Positions 1 through 7,603 of a stretch of 64,000 nt of DNA are shown in pieces. The notes under the pieces were generated by a model. The model did not search any database. It was not told where the DNA came from and saw nothing but the letters and a program-made list of their open reading frames with translations. The DNA is taken from the NCBI RefSeq assembly GCF_014170335.1, contig NZ_LZZS01000014.1, positions 124,001 to 188,000 on the forward strand. The letters are read 5' to 3'. Source of the DNA: Achromobacter sp. UMC46 (GTDB lineage: Bacteria; Pseudomonadota; Gammaproteobacteria; Burkholderiales; Burkholderiaceae_B). Each line of letters begins with the position of its first letter. Position 1 is the stretch's first letter. Both the position numbers and the translations under genes were made by a program.

Positions 1-342
1 TCGCTGGTGACCGACGCCCGCACCACCTGGGAAGAGCCGCAGCAGTTGGACTGGGCCATCCGCTACTGGGAGATGGCGCGCGCCGCCGGGCTGCCGGTCG
101 AGGCCGATTTCGCCGACTTCCACCGCGCCTACGAGTGGATGGGCCTGCAGCGCAACCTGCGCATCCTGGGCGTCTTCGCCCGCTTGAACCACCGCGACGG
201 CAAGACGCACTACCTGGGCCACATGCCGCGCGTGAACGGCTACGTGCGCCAGGTGGCCCAGCGCTACGGCGTCTTCACCCCCCTGCTGCGCCTGCTGGAC
301 AAGCTGGACGACCGCCAGGTCAGCGTCGGATACACCTTCTGA
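1..342 (+). CDS. amgK: AmgK-type sugar kinase, C-terminal part (5' end outside window)
   Basis: Only the last 113 codons are present and the reading frame is open to base 1. The visible part matches the helical C-terminus of aminoglycoside-phosphotransferase-fold kinases of the AmgK type, with a YWEMARAAGL stretch and the NHRDGKTHYLGHMPRV stretch. AmgK phosphorylates the anomeric position of N-acetylmuramic acid and N-acetylglucosamine in cytoplasmic peptidoglycan recycling. The next gene, murU, encodes the enzyme that uses this product, and its ATG shares one base with this TGA (340-342), so the two are probably translationally coupled. The catalytic loop lies outside the window, so the assignment rests on the C-terminus and on the murU neighbour. 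Confidence 0.8.
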   Translation, partial: SLVTDARTTWEEPQQLDWAIRYWEMARAAGLPVEADFADFHRAYEWMGLQRNLRILGVFARLNHRDGKTHYLGHMPRVNGYVRQVAQRYGVFTPLLRLLDKLDDRQVSVGYTF

Positions 343-1028
343 TGCAGGCGATGATCCTTGCCGCCGGCCGCGGCGAACGCATGCGCCCGCTGACCGACCG
401 CCTGCCCAAGCCTCTGCTGGCGGCCGGCGGCAAGCCGCTGATCGTCTGGCACCTGGAGCGTCTGGCTGCGGCCGGCATCCGCGACGTCGTCATCAACCAC
501 GCCTGGCTGGGCCACGAAATCGAGCGCGCGCTGGGCGACGGCGCCGCCTTCGGCGTGAGGATCCGCTATTCGGTGGAAGGCACCGCGCTGGAAACGGCCG
601 GCGGCATCGCGCAGGCGCTGCCGCTGTTGGGGGACGCCCCCTTCCTGGTGATGAACGGGGATGTCTGGTGCGACTGGGATCCCGCGGCCGCCCCGGGGCT
701 TGCCACCGGCCTGCCCGACGGCGGGGCGTGGCTGCTGATGGTGGACAACCCGGTCCAGCACCCCGGCGGCGATTTCAGGCTGGCGCCCGACGGCAGCCTG
801 CACGTCCAAGGGGAACCTCGTTTGACCTATGCAGGCATCGCCGTCTACCATCCCTCGTTGTTCGCGGATGTCCCGCGCGGCGCGGCGATGCCCATGCTGC
901 CCCTTTTCAGGCAAGCGATGGCCAAAGGCCTGGCCTGCGGCGCGCATCATACCGGCCGATGGACCGATGTCGGCACCCCTCAACGGCTTGCCGACCTGGA
1001 CGCCGAGCTCCTCGCAGCCGCGCGTTGA
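342..1028 (+). CDS. murU: N-acetylmuramate alpha-1-phosphate uridylyltransferase
   Basis: A 228-residue nucleotidyltransferase. The N-terminus carries the sugar-1-phosphate nucleotidyltransferase signature: AMILAAGRGERMRPLT followed by PKPLL, which binds UTP and metal. FLVMNGDVWCD in the middle supplies the acidic metal ligand. The family converts MurNAc-1-phosphate plus UTP to UDP-MurNAc, bypassing de novo synthesis and giving intrinsic fosfomycin tolerance where studied. The ATG at 342 is chosen because it gives the typical MurU N-terminus and overlaps the upstream kinase stop; a second ATG lies three codons in. Length fits the family (about 220-235 residues). An ADP-heptose or mannose-1-phosphate guanylyltransferase role is less likely given the amgK partner. 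Confidence 0.9.
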   Translation: MQAMILAAGRGERMRPLTDRLPKPLLAAGGKPLIVWHLERLAAAGIRDVVINHAWLGHEIERALGDGAAFGVRIRYSVEGTALETAGGIAQALPLLGDAPFLVMNGDVWCDWDPAAAPGLATGLPDGGAWLLMVDNPVQHPGGDFRLAPDGSLHVQGEPRLTYAGIAVYHPSLFADVPRGAAMPMLPLFRQAMAKGLACGAHHTGRWTDVGTPQRLADLDAELLAAAR

Positions 1029-1168
1029 TGCTCACATATTTCACAATATCAAGGTGCGCAACCAGGATTTTCCGCGCACCCAACGCCCCCGGGTAACGGG
1101 GTATTCTCTGACGCTTTGGCACGCGCGGGCACCGTGCGGACGAGCAACACACAGGAAGTTTTCTAGGA

Positions 1169-1873
1169 ATGGGGATGTTTGGAAGATCGCAACGGGCTGT
1201 ATTCAAGCCCTCCGTATACCAACCCGGTCAACGCACGCGGCGCCTGCCGCGCTGGCTCGTCCTGCTGCTTGTGGGGATTGCCCTGGGTGCGGGCGGCGTG
1301 CTCTTCCTGCAAACCAACTACGGGCCGCAACGCCTGACCGTAGAGCAGTCCGAGTCGCTGCACAGCGAGCTCAGCGCCTCCAACCTGGAACGCCAGCGCC
1401 TGCAGACCCAGCTGGACGAAGCCATCCAGCAGCGCGACGCCAACAAGTCGGGCCACGAAAAGCTGACGGCTGACCTGGCCGAGTCCCGCACCCGGATCGA
1501 GACGATGAACAAGGAACTGGTCTTGTTCCAGGACGCCATGCCGCCCGATCCGCGCGGCGGCAACCTGGGCATCCGCTCGGCCACATTCAAGCGCGCCCCC
1601 GGCCAGCTGGACTACCAGGTGCTGGTCATGCGCGAAGAGCGCACCGGCGCGCCCTTCAAGGGCACGCTCACGTTCTCCATCGACGGCAGCTACCCCAACG
1701 GCCGCGCCGCCACCGTCACGCCGGAAGGCCCGGCGCTCAATGTGGACCGCTACGACTACGCCCTGGGCCAGTTGAAGCTGCCCGACGGCTTCACCCCCAA
1801 GGTGGTGGTGCTGCGCGTGATGGACGGCGGCCAGAAGCAGCAGGCGATGCGCATCTATTACGTACGCAACTGA
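1169..1873 (+). CDS. membrane-anchored coiled-coil protein (DUF6776-like)
   Basis: A 234-residue protein of unknown function. After a basic N-terminus (residues 1-28) there is one transmembrane segment (about 29-50, WLVLLLVGIALGAGGVLFL). A long heptad-like coiled coil follows (about 55-115, rich in Leu, Gln and Glu). The C-terminal globular part, about 120-234, is mostly beta and has no catalytic motif that I recognise. The layout is that of a bitopic inner-membrane protein with its C-terminal domain in the periplasm, as in the uncharacterised DUF6776 group of beta-proteobacteria; family membership is recalled, not searched. A strong terminator follows directly, so the gene closes its transcription unit. 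Confidence 0.6.
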   Translation: MGMFGRSQRAVFKPSVYQPGQRTRRLPRWLVLLLVGIALGAGGVLFLQTNYGPQRLTVEQSESLHSELSASNLERQRLQTQLDEAIQQRDANKSGHEKLTADLAESRTRIETMNKELVLFQDAMPPDPRGGNLGIRSATFKRAPGQLDYQVLVMREERTGAPFKGTLTFSIDGSYPNGRAATVTPEGPALNVDRYDYALGQLKLPDGFTPKVVVLRVMDGGQKQQAMRIYYVRN

Positions 1874-1892
1874 CGCCTTCGGCGCCGCTGCG

Positions 1893-1922
1893 AAACCCGC
1901 CCTGATCCGGCGGGTTTTTTTT
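1893..1922 (+). terminator. rho-independent terminator after the coiled-coil gene
   Basis: A nine-base-pair stem (AAACCCGCC pairing with GGCGGGTTT, seven-base loop) runs into eight T. It lies 20 bases after the stop at 1873 and separates this gene from the monooxygenase operon. Confidence 0.85.
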
Positions 1923-1937
1923 CGCCTGGCAAAACTG

Positions 1938-1980
1938 GTTGCGTGCGCAACTTATCAAGCATATAGTTGCGCACACAACT
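1938..1980 (+). promoter_or_regulatory. promoter of the monooxygenase-marR operon with two overlapping palindromes
   Basis: Two related palindromes sit 28 bp apart centre to centre: GTTGCGTGCGCAAC (1938-1951) and AGTTGCGCACACAACT (1965-1980). A sigma70-like promoter fits between them, TTGCGT (1939-1944), 17 bp, TATAGT (1962-1967), so the palindromes cover the -35 and -10. Size and symmetry are typical of MarR-family operators. The marR gene is the third gene of this operon, so autorepression is the natural inference. The sequence shows the symmetry; the link to this MarR protein is inferred. Confidence 0.6.
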
Positions 1981-1996
1981 ACATATCGGAGACAAG

Positions 1997-3622
1997 ATGC
2001 CGCTCCCCTCGCACGTTCCCGTCCTGATCGCTGGCGGCGGCCCCGTCGGCCTGACGCTTGCCGCCCTGCTGGCTGAATACGGCATCGCCTCGTTGACGGT
2101 GGAGGCCGACGACGATTACTGCACCGGCAGCCGCGCCATCTGCATCTCGCGCCGGTCCCAGGAAATCCTGGGCTGGGCGGGCGCCGACCGCCCTCTGACG
2201 GCGACCGGCCTGCCCTGGACCGGCGGGCGCAGCTACTACCGCGACCGCGAAGTCCTGCACTTTGAAATGCCGCACGACCCGCTGCAGCGCTATGCGCCGA
2301 TGGTCAACATCCAGCAATACGCGATCGAGGAATACGCCCATCAGGCCATGCGGCGCCATCCCGGACGGGCGGCGTTGCAATGGTCGGCGCGCGTGACGGG
2401 ACTGCGCGCTGACACGGACGGCGTGACGGTCGATGTCGATGCCGATGGCCAGCACCAGACCGTGCGCGCCGACTGGCTGATCGCCTGCGACGGCGGACGC
2501 AGCACGGTGCGCGAAGCGATGGGCCTGAAACTGGAAGGCATGCAGTACGAAGGTCGCTACGTCATCGTCGATATCGAGCAGGCGTCCAGCCGCCCCGTCG
2601 AACGCCTGGCTTGGTTCGACCCGCCCTCCAACCCCGGTTCGACGCTGCTGATGCACCGTCAACCCGGCAACGTGTGGCGTGTGGACTATCAGATCCGTGA
2701 CGACGAAGATCCCGAAGAAGCCGTCAAGCCCGAGAACGTCCTGCCGCGCGTGCAAAGCCATCTGGACATGATCGGCGAAACCGCGCCCTGGAAGCCGCTG
2801 TGGATTTCCATCTACAACGCCAAATGCCTGACGCTGGACCAGTACCGCCACGGCCGCGTGCTGTTCGCCGGCGACGCCGGTCACCTCGTGCCGATCTTCG
2901 GCGTGCGCGGCCTGAACTCCGGCCTGGACGACGCCGGCAACCTGGCCTGGAAACTGGCCTGGGTGCTGAAGGGCCAAGCGCCCGCCAGCCTGCTGGACAG
3001 CTACAGCACCGAACGCGTACACGCCACCCGCCAGAACCTGGCCTACGGCGCCAAGAGCACCGAATTCATGGCGCCGCCGGATTTCGGCTTCCGCCTGATG
3101 CGCGAGGCCGCGCTGCGCCTGGCGCTTGCGGACGATACCGTGCGGTCCTTGATCAACCCGCGCCAGTCCGCGCCAATCTCCTACGACACGTCGCCGCTGA
3201 ACCTGGCCGACGGCGCCCGGGAAGCCGGCGCCGCCGCCGCGCCCGGCCAGCCGGCGCCCGATGCGCGCCTGCAGGACGGCGACGCGACACGCTATCTGAG
3301 CGAGTGCTTCGGCCGCGGCTTCGTCGCGCTGGCGGTATCTCCGGCCGCCTCGGTGGCAGGGGATCTGGACGCGTTGGCCGCCGCCACGCAGGGCGCGCCG
3401 CATCCGCTGCAGATCGTGCGCGTGGGCGAAGGCGGCTGGGACGATGCGCACGGCCAACTTCGGCAACGCTATGGCGCGGCGGACGGCGCGGTCTACCTGT
3501 TGCGCCCCGACGGCTATGTGCTGGGCCGCTGGCATGCCCCCGATGCGGCAAGCCTGCGCGCCGCCCTCGCCCCCTACTACCCCTCGATCGCCGTGCCCGC
3601 GCACAAGGAAAGCCAAGCATGA
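1997..3622 (+). CDS. FAD-dependent aromatic monooxygenase (PheA/TfdB/MhpA class)
   Basis: A 541-residue class A flavoprotein hydroxylase. The N-terminal Rossmann motif LIAGGGPVGLTLAALLAEYG (residues 10-29) binds FAD. ACDGGRSTVREAMGL is the DG motif that contacts FAD and NADPH. RVLFAGDAGHLVPIFGVRGLNSGLDDAGN is the GD motif contacting the FAD ribose. The last roughly 150 residues form the thioredoxin-like C-terminal domain usual for phenol and 3-(3-hydroxyphenyl)propionate hydroxylases. Such enzymes add one oxygen atom from O2 to an aromatic ring using NAD(P)H; the substrate here is unknown. The ATG at 1997 has GGAGA five bases upstream; a start at 1967 would lie inside the promoter. Its stop overlaps the next start (ATGA), giving an operon with the small protein and MarR regulator. 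Confidence 0.85.
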   Translation: MPLPSHVPVLIAGGGPVGLTLAALLAEYGIASLTVEADDDYCTGSRAICISRRSQEILGWAGADRPLTATGLPWTGGRSYYRDREVLHFEMPHDPLQRYAPMVNIQQYAIEEYAHQAMRRHPGRAALQWSARVTGLRADTDGVTVDVDADGQHQTVRADWLIACDGGRSTVREAMGLKLEGMQYEGRYVIVDIEQASSRPVERLAWFDPPSNPGSTLLMHRQPGNVWRVDYQIRDDEDPEEAVKPENVLPRVQSHLDMIGETAPWKPLWISIYNAKCLTLDQYRHGRVLFAGDAGHLVPIFGVRGLNSGLDDAGNLAWKLAWVLKGQAPASLLDSYSTERVHATRQNLAYGAKSTEFMAPPDFGFRLMREAALRLALADDTVRSLINPRQSAPISYDTSPLNLADGAREAGAAAAPGQPAPDARLQDGDATRYLSECFGRGFVALAVSPAASVAGDLDALAAATQGAPHPLQIVRVGEGGWDDAHGQLRQRYGAADGAVYLLRPDGYVLGRWHAPDAASLRAALAPYYPSIAVPAHKESQA

Positions 3623-3846
3623 ACCACCAAGAACTGGACCAGGTGTACACCGGCATGGCGCAAGCCCTGACACGCGTGGGCGAACCCCGTGCGGCGTTGT
3701 TCCTGTCGATACTCGGCTTGTCGCTGCTGAGCCGGCAGCCCGACGCCGCATCCGCGCTGGCGTTATTGACGCAGGCGGAAAGCGCCTGTCTGGGCGACGA
3801 CGCTGTGGCAAACTATCCCGCCCCCACTGCCGCCCGCCCGACGTGA
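3619..3846 (+). CDS. small helical protein of the monooxygenase operon (DUF2783-like)
   Basis: A 75-residue, mainly alpha-helical protein with no signal peptide or catalytic motif. Its ATG overlaps the monooxygenase stop (ATGA at 3619-3622) and its TGA overlaps the GTG start of marR (GTGA at 3843-3846). It is therefore locked between the two by translational coupling. Small proteins of the DUF2783 type are known beside FAD monooxygenases, and the helical pattern here resembles them; this is recognition from memory and tentative. A role as accessory or stabilising subunit for the monooxygenase is an inference from position only. Confidence 0.65.
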   Translation: MNHQELDQVYTGMAQALTRVGEPRAALFLSILGLSLLSRQPDAASALALLTQAESACLGDDAVANYPAPTAARPT

Positions 3847-4307
3847 AAACGCCTGCCCTGGAACGATTCCTGACCTACCGCCTGCACGTGCTCAACAAGA
3901 TCACGGATCGGGACACGAATCGCGCCTATCTGTCCGACTGCGGCATTCCCTTGGGCGAGGCGCGCTGCCTGGCGGCGATCGGCCGCTACGCACCGCTTTC
4001 CGTCAATGATCTAGCCCGCTCGGCGAACCTGAACAAAGGCCAGGCCAGCCGTTCGGCGCAAGCGCTGGTCGAACGCGGGCTCGTCGAAAAGACGCTGTCC
4101 GCCTCCGACGGGCGCGGCGTGGTGCTGACGCCGACCGAGGCAGGCGTGGTGCAGTACCAGCGCATCATCACGCTGATCGCACAGCGAAACGACGAGATCT
4201 TCGCGTGCCTGGATGCCGGCGAACAGCGCGCCCTGGGCGACATGCTGGATCGCCTGATCGACCATCTGCAAGCCCGCGAAGACGACGCGGACGGCGAAGA
4301 CGGCTAA
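3843..4307 (+). CDS. MarR-family transcriptional regulator
   Basis: A 154-residue winged-helix regulator. The core runs [35 protein letters not shown] (helix-turn-helix) followed by the wing [16 protein letters not shown], the usual MarR DxRxxxxxLT pattern. Flanking helices form the dimer interface. The only start consistent with the upstream overlap is the GTG at 3843. It is encoded last in the monooxygenase operon, and a pair of palindromes covers the operon promoter, so a ligand-released repressor of its own operon is likely, the ligand perhaps an aromatic substrate. The 3' end overlaps the convergent phhB by four bases. Confidence 0.88.
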   Translation: MKTPALERFLTYRLHVLNKITDRDTNRAYLSDCGIPLGEARCLAAIGRYAPLSVNDLARSANLNKGQASRSAQALVERGLVEKTLSASDGRGVVLTPTEAGVVQYQRIITLIAQRNDEIFACLDAGEQRALGDMLDRLIDHLQAREDDADGEDG

Positions 4308-4630
4308 GCGCCGGTTTTCGGCGCCGTGGCCCCCATCTGCGCCGCGGCCTCGTCCATGAACTGCGCCATGCGCACGTCCAGTTCAGTCACGCCGCCGGCG
4401 TCATGGGTGGTCAGCGTCACATCCACCCGGTTGTAGACGTTGGTCCACTCCGGATGGTGGTTCAACTTTTCCGCGAACATGGCGACCCGCGCCATGAACC
4501 CGAATGCCGCGTTGAAGTTCGGAAAGCGGAAGCGTTTCTCGATGGCGTCGCGCGTAGCCACGGCCTGCCAGCCGGACAACGCGGCCACGGCGATATCGGT
4601 GCCGATACGGGCGGGAGGAAACATGCTCAT
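4304..4630 (-). CDS. phhB: pterin-4a-carbinolamine dehydratase
   Basis: A 108-residue protein of the PCD/DCoH family, which dehydrates 4a-hydroxytetrahydrobiopterin during pterin recycling for aromatic amino acid hydroxylases. The signature [23 protein letters not shown] contains the conserved His-His-Pro active-site cluster, and the following beta strand and GGVTELD turn fit the alpha/beta fold. Size matches the usual 95-115 residues. AGGGG precedes the ATG at 4630. No phenylalanine hydroxylase gene is visible next to it, so here it stands apart from its classical partner; it ends convergently with marR. Confidence 0.9.
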   Translation of the reverse strand: MSMFPPARIGTDIAVAALSGWQAVATRDAIEKRFRFPNFNAAFGFMARVAMFAEKLNHHPEWTNVYNRVDVTLTTHDAGGVTELDVRMAQFMDEAAAQMGATAPKTGA

Positions 4631-4638
4631 GACAGCCC

Positions 4639-5286
4639 CTATTGCTTGACCGCGTACAGGTAGATCTCTACGCGACGGTTCAGTGCGCGCCCTTCGGCGG
4701 TCGCATTATCGCCGATGGGATCGTTCGGGCCGCGTCCTTCCACCGCCATGCGGCCGGCCGCCACCCCTTGCTTGGCCAGATAGTCCGTCACGCTCTTGGC
4801 TCGATTCACCGACAAGGTCTGGTTATGCGCCAACGCGCCCGTGCTGTCGGTATGGCCGACCACCTTGGCGCGCAGTTCCGGATGCTGGTTGAGCGAACGC
4901 GCTACGCTGTCCAGCACCGGCAGCAACGCGGGCTTCAACTGCGTCTTGTCCGTGTCGAACGACACGCCGCTGGGGATATTGACCTTCAAGCTGCCGTCGG
5001 GCATTTCCACGACGTCGATCCCAAGCGACGATGCGCCGGACTGCTGCACGTCCTCTTTGACGACCTTCCAGTTGTAGCCCACCAGGCCGCCCGCCACCGC
5101 ACCGATACCGGCGCCGATGGCGGCCCCCTTGCCGTGCCCGATCAACGCGCCGATGCCGGCGCCGACCGCAGCCCCCGCCCCCGTGCCCACGGCGGTGTTC
5201 GTCTGCTGTTGCGTGGCGCAACCCGCCAGCAACGCCCCTGCCGCCGCAACCACCGCGATCCGGTTGAACATCGGTCTTGAGTTCAT
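4639..5286 (-). CDS. OmpA-family outer-membrane lipoprotein with glycine-zipper region (YiaD-like)
   Basis: A 215-residue lipoprotein. The signal peptide ends in a lipobox, LLAGC, with Cys23 as the lipidated residue. Residues 33-70 are a glycine-zipper stretch (repeated [15 protein letters not shown]) that may insert in or span a membrane. Residues about 104-212 form an OmpA C-terminal peptidoglycan-binding domain, with VVGHTDSTG, the NxxLSxxRAxxV helix (155-170) and NRRVEI. The ATG at 5286 is chosen because GGAGGT lies just upstream and it gives a perfect signal peptide. The role is tethering the outer membrane to the cell wall, as for YiaD/Pal-like proteins. It is followed after 8 bases by phhB on the same strand. 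Confidence 0.88.
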   Translation of the reverse strand: MNSRPMFNRIAVVAAAGALLAGCATQQQTNTAVGTGAGAAVGAGIGALIGHGKGAAIGAGIGAVAGGLVGYNWKVVKEDVQQSGASSLGIDVVEMPDGSLKVNIPSGVSFDTDKTQLKPALLPVLDSVARSLNQHPELRAKVVGHTDSTGALAHNQTLSVNRAKSVTDYLAKQGVAAGRMAVEGRGPNDPIGDNATAEGRALNRRVEIYLYAVKQ

Positions 5287-5416
5287 GGCAACCTCCACTA
5301 TCCCGTCGGTACGCCGGATCATTCCGGTGTAAACCATGCTAGCAAGCGCGAACAGCCGGACCGGCAACATTTTGTACTGGCAGATCGGCCCAAAACCGAC
5401 TGCGGGCGGCTTGCGT

Positions 5417-6091
5417 TCAGCGGTTGCGGAACCCAGCCAGCCAGGGCAACGCGTCTTCCAGCCGCGGCGACTCCCGTTCCGGCGCCGGCGCGCCTGGCGG
5501 CAACGACAGTCCCACCCGGTTGTGCCAGTACGTGCGCAACCCCACCTTGCTGGTGCCGAACAGGTCGTACCCCGACCCGGCGACGAACGCGGCATCCGCC
5601 GCCGGCACCTGCAAGCGCTCCAACGCCAATGCGTACGGCCGCGGATCAGGCTTGTAGAAACCGGCCTCCTCGGACGTCACCACCACGTCCCAATCGATCC
5701 CCAGCAGGCTGGCAGCCTGGCGGCCCAAACGGTCGGAACAGTTGGTAACCACACCCAGCCGGCAGTGCGGCCGCAACGCCTGCAACAGCTCGCGCGCCCC
5801 GTCCCAGGCGGGCAATTCGGCCCAATGCGCTTCCAGCGCATCCGGGGCGCTGGCCGGCAGGCCGACTGCGGCCGCCGCTTCCTGCACTAATTGCTCATAC
5901 GGCTGATAGGCACCGCATCCATAAGTGCGACGCAGATAGTCGGCGCGCCAGGCGCGGCCCAGGGCCTCGGTGCCCGCCGCCCGGTTCCAGACCGTCCACG
6001 AATCCAGCAAGGCGGTCAGCAAGTCGAACAGGACCGCGCGCGGATAGCCGGATGGCGCGGAGGTGTCGGGAAAATCAGGCGTGTGGGACAT
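5417..6091 (-). CDS. HAD-superfamily hydrolase, haloacid-dehalogenase-like
   Basis: A 224-residue HAD subfamily IA protein. Motif I is VLFDLLTALLDS with the nucleophile Asp23, but the usual second Asp (DxD) is replaced, here by Leu. That is the pattern of L-2-haloacid dehalogenases rather than phosphatases. Motif II is VVTNCSD (Thr116), motif III is FYKPDPRP (Lys147), and motif IV is GSGYDLFG (Asp176), again a dehalogenase-like single acid. The helical cap lies between residues 30 and 100. The product may be a 2-haloacid dehalogenase or a HAD hydrolase of unknown substrate; the sequence alone does not settle this. It stands as a single gene. Confidence 0.8.
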   Translation of the reverse strand: MSHTPDFPDTSAPSGYPRAVLFDLLTALLDSWTVWNRAAGTEALGRAWRADYLRRTYGCGAYQPYEQLVQEAAAAVGLPASAPDALEAHWAELPAWDGARELLQALRPHCRLGVVTNCSDRLGRQAASLLGIDWDVVVTSEEAGFYKPDPRPYALALERLQVPAADAAFVAGSGYDLFGTSKVGLRTYWHNRVGLSLPPGAPAPERESPRLEDALPWLAGFRNR

Positions 6092-6187
6092 GCGGGCGCT
6101 CCATGGATGGCAATGCGGCCACTATAAAGAGCCGCACGCCTGCTGTGATGTAGCGGGCCTTTACCCATCGTTAAGCCCAGGCTTAAC

Positions 6188-6826
6188 TCAGACCCGCTTG
6201 CCCATCAGCATCGCCAACCCGAACAACGCCCCCAAGCCTCCGACGATCGCCAGCGACACCGACGGTTCGCGCAGGTTCAGCGCCATCACGGCTGACCCCA
6301 CGCCCAGGGCGGTGATCACCGCACCGATCAGGCGGGCTCCCGTCGAACCGTAGAAATAGGTCCGGCGCGCCGGATCCGTTCCAGCGGGTTGCCGCTTCTG
6401 CCAAGCCTGAAGCGCAGCCTGGAATTCGCGCAGCAGGCGCTCGCGGTTGGGCAGGTCGACCGCGCTGACAAGCAGCGTGGAATGCCCCGGCCGGACCAAT
6501 TTCAGGAAATCGTCGGTGCCCCAACGGGTCAGATCGGCAAAGGCGACCGGCGCCCGCCGCGAGAATGCCAGCCCGTCGGCCGTCACGGTGACCCGGTTGC
6601 GGGTGGGAAAGCCTTTGAAGGCTACGAGGGGCGGGACAAGCAGGCCCGCCAATGCGACGATGGCCGCCCAGAGCATCGGGCCGCGGTTGAACACCACCAG
6701 CATGAAACCGCCGGCGGCCAGCGCGAACGCCAACGGCACCGACAATTGATGCCAGCGGGTATAGACCGCGGCCTGGATGCCGTCGCCACCCTCGGCCACC
6801 GAGGCGTGCGGCGGGCGGTCAACCAC
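6188..6826 (-). CDS. hypothetical membrane protein
   Basis: A 212-residue protein that I do not recognise. Two hydrophobic segments lie at about residues 30-70 (LAFALAAGGFMLVVF and WAAIVALAGLLVPPLVAF). A soluble stretch of about 90 residues follows with a beta-rich, PH-like pattern (VTVTADGLAFSRRAPVAFADLTRWG). The C-terminus has two more hydrophobic segments (GARLIGAVITALGVGSAVMAL and AIVGGLGALFGLAMLMG). The layout resembles bacterial PH-domain-like membrane proteins. The GTG at 6826 is taken as the start because GGGAGG lies 5-6 bases upstream. No operon partner is evident. Confidence 0.6.
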   Translation of the reverse strand: MVDRPPHASVAEGGDGIQAAVYTRWHQLSVPLAFALAAGGFMLVVFNRGPMLWAAIVALAGLLVPPLVAFKGFPTRNRVTVTADGLAFSRRAPVAFADLTRWGTDDFLKLVRPGHSTLLVSAVDLPNRERLLREFQAALQAWQKRQPAGTDPARRTYFYGSTGARLIGAVITALGVGSAVMALNLREPSVSLAIVGGLGALFGLAMLMGKRV

Positions 6827-6940
6827 ACTTGCCTCCCAAAAGCATGCCCGGCGACGTCAACACGGCGAACTCTCTTTTGCGCATTTTTTCCTCCCGTTGC
6901 CCATGTTAACGGCAGGCGGCATTCGCGCCCGTCATCCCGT

Positions 6941-7603
6941 CTACGACGCGAATCCGATCGCCAAGGCGCTGCCTTCCACACACGCCACCAGGGCGCTGCC
7001 GTCGCCCGCGCCGACGACCTGGCCGCCCGTGAAGTCGGAAAACGCAGGCAGCACGGTCATGCTTTCCCGCAGCCAGAATGCGGGCCAACTGCGGGGGACG
7101 CCGGGCACGCGGGTCTTGGGATGCACGTGGCCCGCGATGACATGCCGGCCGTGCGGATCGGCGCAGGGCAGATGCCGGAACAGGAATGGCCCGTCGGTCG
7201 CCGATTCGCCCAGTTGCCTGATGTCCAGCACCGCCCCGTCCAGCGCGCGGTCATGGTTGCCAGTCAGCGCCGCCACGTCGAGCGTGGCGTGCCGCTTGCG
7301 CCATTGCGTCCAGGTGTCGCGCCAGCCCGCCCGGTCCATCGGACCATGCAGCATGTCGCCCACGATCCATAGCCCCGCCGCGGCGGTGGATTCGAGCAGT
7401 TGGTCCAGTCGCATCAGGTCATCCCGGGTTGCGCCCTGCGGGACGGCGATGCCCGCCTGGCGGAAGACGTGGCTCTTGCCCAGATGCAGATCCGCGATGA
7501 TCAGACGCGACCGCGCCGGCCAGAACATGGCGCGATCGCCCAATAGCACCACGGGTTCGTCCGCCAGCTTGATGCAAAGCCCTTCATCCCGCGATCCGGG
7601 CAT
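6941..7603 (-). CDS. pdeM: ligase-associated metallophosphoesterase PdeM
   Basis: A 220-residue calcineurin-type metallophosphoesterase. All metal motifs are present in order: IADLHLGK (Asp38, His40), VGDMLHG, LTGNHD and AGHVHP. Proteins of this exact type are the MPE component of the bacterial Lhr/ligase/exonuclease/MPE repair cluster and act as Mn-dependent DNA nucleases where studied. The ATG at 7603 gives the family start and overlaps the 3' end of the helicase gene by 20 bases, so the two are coupled. It is the last gene of the four-gene cluster. Confidence 0.9.
   Translation of the reverse strand: MPGSRDEGLCIKLADEPVVLLGDRAMFWPARSRLIIADLHLGKSHVFRQAGIAVPQGATRDDLMRLDQLLESTAAAGLWIVGDMLHGPMDRAGWRDTWTQWRKRHATLDVAALTGNHDRALDGAVLDIRQLGESATDGPFLFRHLPCADPHGRHVIAGHVHPKTRVPGVPRSWPAFWLRESMTVLPAFSDFTGGQVVGAGDGSALVACVEGSALAIGFAS

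Noticed and set aside
1979-3811. A 610-codon open frame on the minus strand
   Set aside because: It is the mirror of the FAD monooxygenase, rich in Arg/Gly/His/Gln with no family motif, as expected for antisense of high-GC coding DNA.
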